Shown piece by piece: positions 1 through 8,544 of a stretch of 64,000 nt of DNA; the stretch's first letter is position 1, and each line of letters opens with the position of its first letter. This DNA is from Dietzia sp. ANT_WB102 (lineage in GTDB: Bacteria; Actinomycetota; Actinomycetes; Mycobacteriales; Mycobacteriaceae), in the NCBI RefSeq assembly GCF_008369165.1, contig NZ_VOBA01000001.1:1853630-1917629 (forward strand). Direction: 5' to 3'. Position numbers and translations under genes: made by a program. Under the pieces are notes generated by a model, which was not told the origin of the DNA, did not search any database, and saw only the letters and a program-made list of their open reading frames with translations.

Positions 1-1
1 T

Positions 2-547
2 CTCGCCGCGCAGTCGATGGCCGGCTACGTCTCCCCAGACGCGCTGAGCCCGCTGACCTGGAACACACCGTTGAGCCCGTTCGCCCGGCGCTGGCCAGTG
101 GTCGGCTCCGCCTCGGCCGCCATGCTCGTCGTCGGCGCGGCGCTGATGCCCACGCCCGCGCCCTCGCTGACCCCGGCCTCGAGCCCGGTGGCCGCGACCA
201 GCACCGTCACCACCACGGCCCGGGCCGCAGCACCGACGACCATCGTGACCCAGACCCCCACGAGCTCACCGGCATCGGCGACCCCGGTCACGCCCGTCGC
301 CGTCGAATCGGAGTACGCGCCCCGGCAGACCGATTCCCCCGCGCCCACGTACGCGCCCGCCCCGGCCCAGACGTACGCCCCGCCGCAGACCTACGCGCCC
401 GCCCCGGTCGCCGAGCCGGTCCCGCAGGCGGCGTACTACCCCAACTGCTCGGCGGCCCGGGCCGCCGGCGTCGCGCCGCTGTACCGCGGGCAACCGGGGT
501 ACGCCTCGAAACTGGACCGCGACAACGACGGCGTCGCCTGCGAATAA
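2..547 (+). CDS. Excalibur calcium-binding domain protein (5' end cut)
   Basis: The frame is open to the window edge, so the ATG at 17 need not be the true start and the protein may be longer. A hydrophobic stretch with small residues (around residues 30-45 counted from that ATG) could be a membrane anchor or signal segment. A long Pro/Ala/Thr/Ser linker follows, with repeated TYAP units typical of wall-spanning regions. The last 35 residues form an excalibur domain: YPNCSAARAAG, then DRDNDGVACE, with the DxDxDGxxC calcium-binding pattern and two Cys. This suggests a secreted or cell-wall protein. The ligand role is inferred from the family. Confidence 0.75.
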   Translation, partial: LAAQSMAGYVSPDALSPLTWNTPLSPFARRWPVVGSASAAMLVVGAALMPTPAPSLTPASSPVAATSTVTTTARAAAPTTIVTQTPTSSPASATPVTPVAVESEYAPRQTDSPAPTYAPAPAQTYAPPQTYAPAPVAEPVPQAAYYPNCSAARAAGVAPLYRGQPGYASKLDRDNDGVACE

Positions 548-812
548 TCCGCGCCGCCTGCAACCGCGGGCCGTCCCGGCACTGAAAACCTCGTCGTCGT
601 CGTTCGGGTCGCCGCCGCAGGCGCCCCTATCCCGTCGACTCCACGTCCCCCGGGAGTGGTTCCCCGACCTGTCGTGCCGATCGGGCAAGATGGGCGACGG
701 CGTCGGGAACACACAGGTGAGCCCGCGCGTTGCACATGTACGAGTGATTCGTCGGTGACCCGGCGGGGACTCTCGACCAACGACCTTCCCCGACAATTCC
801 GAAGGGACCTCG

Positions 813-1676
813 ATGCGCACCAGCAGCAACCCGGTCTTCAGTTCACTGTCCACGGACAGTGCCCGCAGCGCCACCCACCTCGGTGGTGCGGGCCGAGGCG
901 CCTTCCAGCAAGGACAGTACGGCCAGCAGGGCTTCGGCGCCCAGGCCGGCTACGGTGCCCCGCAGGCGCACCCGCAGTTCGCCGCCGATACGCGGCCCAT
1001 GACGATCGACGACGTCGTCGCCAAGACCGGCACGACCCTCGGTCTGCTCAGCATCGTCGGCGCGATCGCCTTCTACCTCATCACGATGAACCCGGGGCTG
1101 CTGTTCCCGTTCATCCTGGTCGGCGGCATCGGCGGCCTGATCACCGTTCTGATCGCCACCTTCGCGCGCAAGATGGACTCCGCGCCCGTCACACTGACCT
1201 ACGGCGCCCTCGAGGGGCTGTTCGTCGGCGCGGCGACGTACCTGTTCACGATCGATCTGCAGGGGACCGGCGGTGTCCTCGGCGCGGTGGGTGCCGCGAT
1301 CCTCGGCACCATCGGCGTGTTCGTGGGCATGCTTTTCGTCTACAAGACCGGCGCCGTCCGCGTGACGCCCAAGTTCACCCGCTTCATGTCCGCCGCGATC
1401 GTCGGCGTGCTGTTCGCGGCCCTGGGCAGCATCGTGCTGAGCCTGTTCACCGGATCCAACCCGCTGTACGACGGCGGCCCGATCGCGATCGGCTTCACCC
1501 TGCTGTGCATCGGCCTGGCCGCGTTCAGCTTCCTAATGGACTTCGACAACGCCGACCGCCTCGTGCGCGCCGGTGCCCCGTCCAAGATGGCGTGGGGCGT
1601 CGCGCTCGGCCTCACGGTCACCCTGGTGTGGCTGTACGTCGAGATCCTCCGCCTCATGAGCTACTTCCGCGACTGA
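813..1676 (+). CDS. Bax inhibitor-1/YccA family membrane protein
   Basis: 287 residues. A Gly/Gln/Ala-rich, probably disordered N-terminus (about residues 1-60) precedes about seven hydrophobic segments, for example GLLSIVGAIAFYLI, FPFILVGGIGGLITVLIA and IAIGFTLLCIGLAAFSFLM. The C-terminal part FDNADRLVRAGAPSKMAWG with a final WLYVEILRLMSYFRD matches actinobacterial YccA-like proteins (BI-1 superfamily integral membrane proteins). The start ATG has GAAGGGA just upstream. The biochemical role in bacteria is poorly known; in M. tuberculosis the homologue lies near fadA3, as here. Family assignment is firm, function is not. Confidence 0.85.
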   Translation: MRTSSNPVFSSLSTDSARSATHLGGAGRGAFQQGQYGQQGFGAQAGYGAPQAHPQFAADTRPMTIDDVVAKTGTTLGLLSIVGAIAFYLITMNPGLLFPFILVGGIGGLITVLIATFARKMDSAPVTLTYGALEGLFVGAATYLFTIDLQGTGGVLGAVGAAILGTIGVFVGMLFVYKTGAVRVTPKFTRFMSAAIVGVLFAALGSIVLSLFTGSNPLYDGGPIAIGFTLLCIGLAAFSFLMDFDNADRLVRAGAPSKMAWGVALGLTVTLVWLYVEILRLMSYFRD

Positions 1677-2164
1677 CCGACGCGAGCTGTAGCGCTGCCT
1701 GACTGATCAGGGCAGAACAGGCCCCGGCGAATCCAACGGCCCCGGCCCCCGCGAGGGGAACCGGGGTCGTCGGCATTTCGGGCAGGTCCTCGAGTTCCAG
1801 CGCCCGGTGCTTCGCTGAGTGGTCACATCGCGTCACATCGGCCCAGGAAAAGTGGTGTCGGATTCAACATTTGTGACCACTCGAGGTCAAGGCACCGGGT
1901 GGGGGCGGAAATGCCGGTCAGCCCGGGAGCACGATGCCGAACCACAGGGTGCACACCTGGCGGCCGTAATCACCGAGGTCATCCGGCCCCGTTGTCACCC
2001 GCCCACCCCAGGGGTGCGCAGCGGGCGCCCACCATACGAGAAAAGCGTTCCGGACACCCTCCTCGGGGAAGGTGTCCGGAACGCTCCACGCGAGGCGACG
2101 CCACGCGGGTGGGGAACGACGCGGCGCGCGTCGCTGGCGCGGGGTTACACCGCGCCGGGTGTGA
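1677..2164. other. Non-coding gap between convergent genes
   Basis: About 490 bases separate the YccA-like gene from the convergent thiolase. A GC-rich imperfect hairpin (arms 1736-1745 and 1761-1770) may end the plus-strand transcript, but it lacks a clear T-run. A strong minus-strand terminator lies at 2044-2085. Open frames here have arginine-rich shadow composition and no start signals, so I call no gene. Confidence 0.5.
2038..2085 (-). terminator. Rho-independent terminator of the thiolase gene
   Basis: Perfect 15-bp inverted repeat, AGCGTTCCGGACACC (2044-2058) and its complement (2071-2085), with a 12-base loop. Read on the minus strand, the stem is followed by TTTTCTCG. It lies 80 bases past the thiolase stop. 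Confidence 0.85.
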
Positions 2165-3385
2165 TCAGCTGAGGCGCTCGAGCACCATCGCCATACCCTG
2201 GCCGCCGCCGACACACATGGTCTCGACGCCGAACTGCTTGTCCTTGTCCTGCAGGTTGTTGATGAGCGACGCGGTGATGCGGGCGCCCGTCATGCCGAAC
2301 GGGTGGCCGAGCGCGATGGCGCCACCGTTGACGTTGAGCTTGTCCTCCTCGATGCCCAGCTCGCGGGCCGAGCCGAGCACCTGCACGGCAAACGCCTCGT
2401 TGATCTCGAACAGGTCGATGTCGGAGACCGACTTGCCGGCGATCTTCAGCGCGTTCTTGACGGCCTGGATGGGGCCGAGACCCATGATCTCGGGGGACAG
2501 GCCGGAGACGCCGGTGGAGACGATGCGCGCGAGCGGCGTCAGACCGAGCTCCTTGGCCTTGACGTCGCTCATGATGACGAGCGCAGCCGCGCCATCGTTG
2601 AGCGGGCAGCAGTTGCCGGCGGCGATGGTGCCGTCGGGACGGAAGACCGGCTTGAGCTGCGAAATCTTCTCGTAGGTGGTGCCGGGCCGCGGGCCGTCAT
2701 CGGCGGAGACGACGGTACCGTCCGGCATGGTCACCGGGGTGATCTCCTTGGCGAAGTGTCCGCGCTCGACTGCCTCGACCGCGCGGTTCTGCGACCGCAC
2801 GCCCCAGTGGTCCTGCTCCTCGCGGGTGATGCCGGTGATCTGCGCGACGTTCTCGGCGGTCTGCCCCATCGGGATGTAGACGTCGGGCAGCAGGCCCTTC
2901 TCACGCGGGTCGGTCCACACCTCGGCGCCACCCTCGGCACGCTTGTCGGTGATGGCCATCGCGTCGGCGAAGATCGGGTTCTTGGTGTCGGGGATGTGGT
3001 CGGCGGTGCCCTTGGAGAAGTTGGAGACCGTCTCGACACCGGCGGAGATGAAGACGTCGCCCTCGCCGGCCTTGATGGCGTGCATCGCCATGCGCGTGGT
3101 CTGCAGCGAGGACGAGCAGTAGCGGTTCACCGTGGTACCGGGGACGGTGTCCATCCCGGCGAGAACGGAGACGACGCGGGCCATGTTGAAGCCCTGCTCG
3201 CCGCCCGGCAGGCCGCAGCCCAGCATGAGGTCGTCGATCTGGGTGGGGTCGAGCGAGGGGACCTTGTCCAGCGCGGCCTTTACCATCTGTGCGGCGAGGT
3301 CATCCGAGCGGATGCCCACGAGGGAACCCTTGTTGGCGCGGCCGATGGGTGAGCGGGCGTACGAGACGATTACGGCTTCCGGCAT
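2165..3385 (-). CDS. Thiolase (acetyl-CoA acyltransferase, FadA3-like)
   Basis: 406 residues, normal length for a degradative thiolase. It cleaves 3-ketoacyl-CoA with CoA, the last step of beta-oxidation, or runs in reverse to join acetyl-CoA units. The nucleophilic Cys is in NRYCSSSLQTT (about residue 90), the catalytic His in GGAIALGHPFGMTGAR (about residue 360) and the second Cys in MCVGGGQGMAMVLERL near the end. The first motif has SSSL where many thiolases have SSGL. The ATG is preceded by GAAAGGAGC-like sequence when read on the minus strand. Position beside a YccA-like gene and upstream of greA matches M. tuberculosis fadA3 (Rv1074c). Transcribed alone and ended by the hairpin at 2044-2085. 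Confidence 0.9.
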   Translation of the reverse strand: MPEAVIVSYARSPIGRANKGSLVGIRSDDLAAQMVKAALDKVPSLDPTQIDDLMLGCGLPGGEQGFNMARVVSVLAGMDTVPGTTVNRYCSSSLQTTRMAMHAIKAGEGDVFISAGVETVSNFSKGTADHIPDTKNPIFADAMAITDKRAEGGAEVWTDPREKGLLPDVYIPMGQTAENVAQITGITREEQDHWGVRSQNRAVEAVERGHFAKEITPVTMPDGTVVSADDGPRPGTTYEKISQLKPVFRPDGTIAAGNCCPLNDGAAALVIMSDVKAKELGLTPLARIVSTGVSGLSPEIMGLGPIQAVKNALKIAGKSVSDIDLFEINEAFAVQVLGSARELGIEEDKLNVNGGAIALGHPFGMTGARITASLINNLQDKDKQFGVETMCVGGGQGMAMVLERLS

Positions 3386-3427
3386 GGAAAGCTCCTTCGT
3401 TGCGGGTGAGTGCTGGTGTGGTTGGGG

Positions 3428-3667
3428 TCAGTCCGGCGGGTCGATGTGGTCCCGAGTCGTGCGGGTCACTCCCCGGACCCGGCACCGGCGTCGGAGGGAG
3501 TCCGCGGCCTCGCGGGCATCGCCGGTGCTCTCGGGGTTACCGTCCACGCCCCCATTATGCAGGAACGTGTTCCCGTCGCCCGCGTCCACTCCGTCCTCGG
3601 CCGCGGTCGCGGCCCGAGCGGCGAGGTTCACCAATAGTCGGCGGGAGGCATCGTCGGCAATGGTCAT
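3428..3667 (-). CDS. Small hypothetical protein coupled to mcrC-like gene
   Basis: 79 residues, ATG at 3667. The start overlaps the TGA of the McrC-like gene as ATGA, the usual sign of translational coupling, which is the main reason to call it. The product starts MTIADDASRRLLVNLAARAA, is mostly charged and small residues, and has an Arg-rich stretch and a DHIDPPD end. No domain is recognised and no membrane segment is seen. It could be an accessory part of the McrB/McrC pair, or a chance frame held open by high GC. It stops 42 bases before the thiolase start. Confidence 0.45.
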   Translation of the reverse strand: MTIADDASRRLLVNLAARAATAAEDGVDAGDGNTFLHNGGVDGNPESTGDAREAADSLRRRCRVRGVTRTTRDHIDPPD

Positions 3668-5001
3668 CGGGCGTGTCGTCTCCCTTCGGCATGGTGACGT
3701 GAGGCCGTGCGGTGGCGTGCCGAGCACGGTGCGGCGAGCTCGCGGGCGTGCCGAGCCAACTCGTCGATCGCCCGCCGGCTCTCGGCGGGGCCCCGCGACA
3801 GATCGACCGGGTACTCCACGATCGAGATGTCCGTGTGCACGATCCGCCGCGGCTGGGGGGAGTCGTCGCGCCGCTGAGCCGGGTAGACGAGGTAGGCCCG
3901 CTCCACCCCGAGCGCCGTGCACGCGGCCAATAGCCGGTAGTGCTCGGCGGCGCGTGCTCGGCGGTCCGTGGGATACGTCGGTACGAACGTGGTGACCGGC
4001 TCGCCGTCGACCTCGTACACCAGACCCGTCCGCACGGAAATGTGGTCACCGTCGTCGGACGGCGCACTGTGACGCCCCGATGGGGAGTCGTCGGCCTCGG
4101 TACCGGAGTCCAGATTGACGACGGGGTTGTGCAGAAGCCGGCCGCCACTCCCGTCGAGGGCGGCCGTCAGTTCGGCCTCCACGAAGCGCTCGAACAGCGC
4201 CGGCATCTCGGTGACGAACGCGGCCGAGGCGGCGTGCCCGTCCTCGACCTCCACCGAGATCCGGCGGACGATGCGGTCCGCCAACGCGAGCGCGTCCTGG
4301 TAGCGGGCGTTGAGCCTGCTCGGTGTCCAGGTGGGCACGGGCGCGCCCTGACCGATGAGGGTGGCATCCGACAGACGGGCGTCGACCATGGCGAGCCGGC
4401 GGCGGGTGGTGTCGGGCAGTTCGGGCAGGAACTGCAGGCGGTGGGCGGCCGTGCGCAGGATGCGGTTTTCGGGGATGTCCGGGGTGAACTCCGAGTACGT
4501 GACCTCCAACGGAATGGTCATCCCCGGGTGCCGTCGGATCTGGTCACCCAGACGGATCCGGCCACGCACGGTGGTCAGCGCCTCGTCGACCCTGCGATAC
4601 CCGCGGATCAGTCCGGCGGCCAACGCCTGGTGCGCGAGCCGGGCCATGGACTCGGCGACGGAGGACCACAGTTCGTCGTCGTCCCTGGCCTGAACAGAGG
4701 AGGGGAGGAAAGGGTCGTCGGCCGCGTGGTCGAGCAGGAAGAACAGCTGCGTCAACCCGAGGCTGGCGGCGGGCATGACGCGGACCGACAGGCCCTCGAC
4801 ACGGACCGAGCCCACGGCGCCACTGGGGATGAGTCGCCAGGTGTCGCGGCCGGCGGGAAGCACCTCCACCAAGCCGGTCTGGGACAGGTGCTGGGCGCCC
4901 TCCCAGCTCAGGGTGACGAGCTTGCCGCGGCGGTCGAACTCGTCGAACTCGAGAGTCATCGCCAACGCCGACGCCCCCGGGCGCGTCGAGGGTGCTGTCA
5001 C
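3664..5001 (-). CDS. mcrC: McrC-like protein with apparently degenerate nuclease site
   Basis: 445 residues, partner of the McrB-like motor; GTG start at 5001 overlaps the upstream TGA (GTGA). McrC proteins join an N-terminal domain that stimulates the McrB motor to a C-terminal PD-(D/E)xK nuclease. The body is recognisable: GLIRGYRRVDEALTTVRGRI (about residue 135), then EFTPDIPENRILRTAAHRL, then FERFVEAEL, and late on AEHYRLLAACTALGVERAYLVYP. Between the last two blocks family members have a PD...DxKY core. Here the matching stretch reads ISVRTGLVYEVDGEPVTTFV with no D...DxK, so cleavage activity is doubtful. An internal ATG 14 codons in is an alternative start. Confidence 0.75.
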   Translation of the reverse strand: MTAPSTRPGASALAMTLEFDEFDRRGKLVTLSWEGAQHLSQTGLVEVLPAGRDTWRLIPSGAVGSVRVEGLSVRVMPAASLGLTQLFFLLDHAADDPFLPSSVQARDDDELWSSVAESMARLAHQALAAGLIRGYRRVDEALTTVRGRIRLGDQIRRHPGMTIPLEVTYSEFTPDIPENRILRTAAHRLQFLPELPDTTRRRLAMVDARLSDATLIGQGAPVPTWTPSRLNARYQDALALADRIVRRISVEVEDGHAASAAFVTEMPALFERFVEAELTAALDGSGGRLLHNPVVNLDSGTEADDSPSGRHSAPSDDGDHISVRTGLVYEVDGEPVTTFVPTYPTDRRARAAEHYRLLAACTALGVERAYLVYPAQRRDDSPQPRRIVHTDISIVEYPVDLSRGPAESRRAIDELARHARELAAPCSARHRTASRHHAEGRRHAR

Positions 5002-7238
5002 GCCCGCCCGATCTTGCGGCGTAGTGCCGCGAGGCCGAACCGCTCGTGGACCTCGGCTCGGGTGAGCCGTCCGTAATAGTGCTCTTCGAGCAGAGGTAAC
5101 AGGTCGAACCGCCAGATGGCCTCGAGCCCGCCTGGTTCGGTGGCCTGGTCCTTCATGAAGTAGGACGGGCCGATGCGCAGGTCGCGGTCGGAGTCGTCAA
5201 TCTCGGAGTTCAAGGCCTCCAGCAACTCCGCCGGTTCGGTGGTCACGCCGCGGGCCTCGAGGTGACGGCGCAGCACACCCGCGACCGGCGGGGTGTCCGG
5301 GTGCAGCTCCATGAATGCGAACCGCCGCCGGATGGCCGCGTCGACCATGGCGATCGAGCGGTCGGCGGTGTTCATGGTGCCGATGATGAACAGGTTGCGC
5401 GGCAGCCGGAAGGAGGTGTCGGGGGAGTACTGCGGCAGTACGGTGCGGTCGCGGTACTCGAGCAGGAAGTACATCTCGCCGAACACTCGGGCCAGGTCGG
5501 CGCGGTTCATCTCGTCGATGATGAGGAAATTGGGATGCTCACGGCCCGACTCCGAGGTCGCCCGCGCGGCCTGCCGGCGCAGGGGTCCGGCCTGGAGTGC
5601 GAAGCCCGGCTGCCCCGACTCGGTGAGGGTGGGACGGTAGCCCTCGAAGAAGTCCTCGTAGGCGTAGCTGGGGTGGAACTGCACCAACTGGACGCGGCTG
5701 GGATCGTCGGGGCCGGCGAGGAACCGGGCCAGCTCCTGGGCGAGGAAAGTCTTGCCGGTGCCGGGCGGGCCGTAGAACACAATCTGCTGACGCTGCTGCA
5801 GGGTGTCGACGATCTCCTGCAGTTCCGCGCGGGGCATGTGGAGACTGTCGGCCAGTTCGTCGGTGACGTCGGGCAGGGTCGGCACGGCGCCGGCGGCGGG
5901 GGCTTCGATGATCTGCGCCTCGGTGGAGTGCCGGCCGGGGTGCATGGCGGAGAGCAGTGCGTCGAGACCGTCGGTGAGATCGACGACGGTTCCGGGCTCG
6001 CCGATCAGCTCGGACAGCGGACTGGGCAGGGCCTCCAGGTCAAGGGTGACGGCACTCCACACCACCGAGCGTTCGAGCTGCTGTCCGCCGTCATCGACGT
6101 AGCCGAGGTCGTCGGTGAGGGTGCCCAGGTGAAGCTTGGCGTCAGCGACGGTGGCCACAACGTCCTGGGGGTTCATCCGGGACAGGAAGGTGTACAGCTC
6201 GGCGGTGAGCTGGAACCGGGCCTGATAGTCCAGGTGCGGGTAGCCCTGCTCGACGGCCTGGGACACCTCGAGCCGGCTGGCGTGCGCGGGGATTCGAGGC
6301 AGGTGTGAGGCGGGCAGCGCGATGCGGTTCTGCGCGACCCACTGGCCGGCCTGGCCGACACCGCCGCGGCCGGGCCGCACGAGCCAGGCGCGCCGCGAGT
6401 GGTCGTCGCGGTGGCGTTGCCATTGGTTGGCCACGGACCCGCGGTACCAGTCGACGGGCTGGCCTAGCTGGGCGGACAGAACCTCGGAGATCCGGTGCAG
6501 GTCCTGGTCGATGTCTAGTTCGTCGATGCCAGACGGGCCGCCGATAAGGTCGGCGAAGGCGTCGCGGATGCGGGTCTTGTGCTCGTGCTTGACGATCGGC
6601 TGGAAATATCCGGGCCACACCAGGTATTGCAGGCTGTAGCGGATGGCCCGCCAGTCACCTGGGGTGGAGCGGGCGGCGCGTTGGAACTCCCACGGGTCCG
6701 ACAGTGCGGCGTCGCGGACGGAGGCGTCGAGTTCGGCCCAGTGGATGATGAACGAGCACAACCACCGCAGGTGCTCCCGCATCTGCACGTTGAAGCCCAG
6801 GCCGCCGGTGAGTGGGCCCTTCTCGCTGAGGACCTCGTCGAGGTCTGCCGGGATCTCGGGTGCGTCCTCGATCCACGACAGCACGTCCCGGACCCGGCCG
6901 CGTTTGAGGCGGGCGGTGACAGTCGACAGGGGAAGCTGCTGGATGTAGAGCAGTTCGGCGGCGAGCAGGACCACGGGGCGTGCGGCACCCTCGAGCTGGT
7001 CGTGCAGCGACTGCATGACGGGGGAGCGGGTCGATCCCGCCCCTGCGCCGCTGGCGCTCTCCTCGGGATCGGCATCGAGGCGGCGGGCCAATTCCTCGGC
7101 TACCTCGGGGGTCCACGTGTAGAGGTCGTCCTCGAAGGGTGACTGGCCGGTCCGCAGTGCCGGTCCCAGGACCCGCCCGGCCGCCGCCTCGATAGTCGGG
7201 GCCGGGCCGTGGGGCCTGTCCTGAGAACGGTCTGACAC
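4998..7238 (-). CDS. mcrB: McrB-like AAA+ NTPase of a modification-dependent restriction system
   Basis: 746 residues. The C-terminal AAA+ motor has Walker A YGPPGTGKTFLAQ (about residue 487), Walker B NFLIIDEMNRADLARVFGEM (about 570) and the McrB-type GTMNTADRSIAMVDAAIRRR (about 618). The first 450 residues should be the DNA-recognition part. The stretch from AWLVRPGRGG to GTLTDDLGYVDD resembles the small beta-rich module found in front of many McrB-like motors; this is by eye. The family normally acts as a nucleotide-driven translocase on modified DNA, with McrC cutting. Overlaps the McrC-like gene by 4 bases. No other defence genes lie beside it. In mycobacteria this interval between fadA3 and greA holds metabolic genes, so this looks like an insertion. 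Confidence 0.85.
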   Translation of the reverse strand: MSDRSQDRPHGPAPTIEAAAGRVLGPALRTGQSPFEDDLYTWTPEVAEELARRLDADPEESASGAGAGSTRSPVMQSLHDQLEGAARPVVLLAAELLYIQQLPLSTVTARLKRGRVRDVLSWIEDAPEIPADLDEVLSEKGPLTGGLGFNVQMREHLRWLCSFIIHWAELDASVRDAALSDPWEFQRAARSTPGDWRAIRYSLQYLVWPGYFQPIVKHEHKTRIRDAFADLIGGPSGIDELDIDQDLHRISEVLSAQLGQPVDWYRGSVANQWQRHRDDHSRRAWLVRPGRGGVGQAGQWVAQNRIALPASHLPRIPAHASRLEVSQAVEQGYPHLDYQARFQLTAELYTFLSRMNPQDVVATVADAKLHLGTLTDDLGYVDDGGQQLERSVVWSAVTLDLEALPSPLSELIGEPGTVVDLTDGLDALLSAMHPGRHSTEAQIIEAPAAGAVPTLPDVTDELADSLHMPRAELQEIVDTLQQRQQIVFYGPPGTGKTFLAQELARFLAGPDDPSRVQLVQFHPSYAYEDFFEGYRPTLTESGQPGFALQAGPLRRQAARATSESGREHPNFLIIDEMNRADLARVFGEMYFLLEYRDRTVLPQYSPDTSFRLPRNLFIIGTMNTADRSIAMVDAAIRRRFAFMELHPDTPPVAGVLRRHLEARGVTTEPAELLEALNSEIDDSDRDLRIGPSYFMKDQATEPGGLEAIWRFDLLPLLEEHYYGRLTRAEVHERFGLAALRRKIGRA

Positions 7239-7331
7239 GTGAGAACTCCTGCTACGCCGGGGCGGATTCGGGTCCGTCGTTATCGGCCCGACATTCGTGA
7301 AGAACCTACCACCGGTCCCCGTCGGAGCCGG

Positions 7332-7829
7332 TCAGCTGTGGTACGGCTCCGCAGTGACGATGGTGACGGAGACAGTCTTGCCGTTGGGGGCGGTGTACTC
7401 GCGGGTCTCACCGTCCTTGGCGCCGAGGAGGGCCTTGCCGAGCGGGGATTCGGGAGAGTAGATCTCCAGGTCGTCCTTGCCGGAGCCCTCGCCACGGGTA
7501 CCGATGAGGAAGGTCTCCTTGGTGTCCTCGTTGCCGTTGTAGTAGGCGCGGACAACGGACCCGATGAGCGCGACGCCGGACTCGGTGGGCGTCTCGCCGA
7601 CCTGGGCGTTGGCCAGCAGGTCGTCGATCGTCCGGATCCGGGCCTCTTCCTGGCCCTGCTGCTCACGCGCGGCGTGGTAGCCGGCGTTCTCCTTGAGATC
7701 GCCCTCTTCGCGCCGCTCGTTGATCTCGGCTGCGATGACCGGACGGTTGGCGATCAGCGCCTCCTTCTCGGCCGTGAGGCGGTCGTACGAGTCCTGGGTC
7801 AGCCAGTGGACCTGGGTGTCGTTCGCCAT
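7332..7829 (-). CDS. greA: Transcription elongation factor GreA
   Basis: 165 residues, typical actinobacterial GreA. GreA enters the secondary channel of stalled RNA polymerase and stimulates cleavage of backtracked transcripts. The N-terminal coiled coil starts with [20 protein letters not shown] and holds [20 protein letters not shown], with the acidic tip residues D and E of [10 protein letters not shown]. The C-terminal FKBP-like domain holds [17 protein letters not shown]. The GreA/DUF4307/mca neighbourhood is conserved in mycobacteria. A terminator just upstream (7864-7896) insulates it from the DUF4307 gene, so greA should have its own promoter in the short gap. Confidence 0.97.
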   Translation of the reverse strand: MANDTQVHWLTQDSYDRLTAEKEALIANRPVIAAEINERREEGDLKENAGYHAAREQQGQEEARIRTIDDLLANAQVGETPTESGVALIGSVVRAYYNGNEDTKETFLIGTRGEGSGKDDLEIYSPESPLGKALLGAKDGETREYTAPNGKTVSVTIVTAEPYHS

Positions 7830-7863
7830 GAGCGCACTCCAATCTGTTCGCGTGCGTGATGTA

Positions 7864-7896
7864 AGAAAAACACGGCCCCGCGAAAAGGGAGCCGTG
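7864..7896 (-). terminator. Rho-independent terminator after the DUF4307 gene
   Basis: On the minus strand CACGGCTCCC, a short loop and GGGGCCGTG are followed at once by TTTTTCTT. It lies between the DUF4307 stop (7951) and the greA start (7829), separating the two same-strand genes. Confidence 0.85.
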
Positions 7897-7950
7897 CTGA
7901 TGGGGCGATTCTAACACAGGCACGACTGCCGCCGGCCGGTGTCGGCGACA

Positions 7951-8409
7951 CTACCTGCGCAGGTAGTCGGGAACGTCTGCGCCGCAGCCGTAGACGTCGG
8001 CGGCGAAGGCGCGCTTCGTGGTGAAGACGGAGGCGTTGATCTGGATCGTGTCATTCTCCGACGGCGGGACGTACACCTCGCGTCGGCCGAGTTCGCCCTT
8101 GGACTCCTCCTGGGCCCGGATGATGCAGTAGGCGGGCGTGCTGGGCTCGTCGCGGGTGACGGTGAACGTCAGGTCGACCCGGGTGTCGTCGACGACCTCC
8201 ACCCCGATCGCCTCGCCCTTGATGTCGGGCGTCTGGTTGAGCCGGTACACGGTGACGGCGCCGGCTGCGACGAGTCCGCCCACGAGCAGGGCGAGGACCA
8301 CCGCGACAATTTTCCCGGTCACGTTCGAGCCGGTGTCGGCTGCGGCGTACCGGTCGGCTGGCGGGCTCACGGTGCGCTGCGACGGGGCGTCCGAGCTCGG
8401 CTCACTCAT
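7951..8409 (-). CDS. DUF4307 membrane-anchored protein
   Basis: 152 residues from the ATG at 8409; an upstream in-frame extension is Arg/Gly-rich shadow and was not used. A polar N-terminus is followed by one membrane helix ([20 protein letters not shown], about residues 33-52), then an extracytoplasmic domain of about 95 residues with two Cys (TPAYCIIRA and DVYGCGADV) that could form a disulfide. It matches the Rv1081c-type family found between greA and mca in Mycobacteriales. Its function is unknown. Divergent from mca, so the 135-base gap must hold promoters for both. Confidence 0.85.
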   Translation of the reverse strand: MSEPSSDAPSQRTVSPPADRYAAADTGSNVTGKIVAVVLALLVGGLVAAGAVTVYRLNQTPDIKGEAIGVEVVDDTRVDLTFTVTRDEPSTPAYCIIRAQEESKGELGRREVYVPPSENDTIQINASVFTTKRAFAADVYGCGADVPDYLRR

Positions 8410-8544
8410 GCGACCAGGGTATCCGGGCTGCCCGCCTGCGACGGTCCGGGGGCGTACCCGGGCCCCGCCGGGGGCGCGGTGGTCGCCGACGACCATAGAA
8501 TGATGCGGTCATCCACTCTCTCGAGAAGAACGGCAGGTGCGACG

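Noticed and set aside
1819-2172. Plus-strand open frame between the YccA-like and thiolase genes
   Set aside because: It runs through the thiolase terminator and has no domain or credible ribosome site.
3428-7238. A multi-system defence island around McrB/McrC
   Set aside because: Neighbours are housekeeping or lipid genes; no toxin, methylase, integrase or other defence gene is present.
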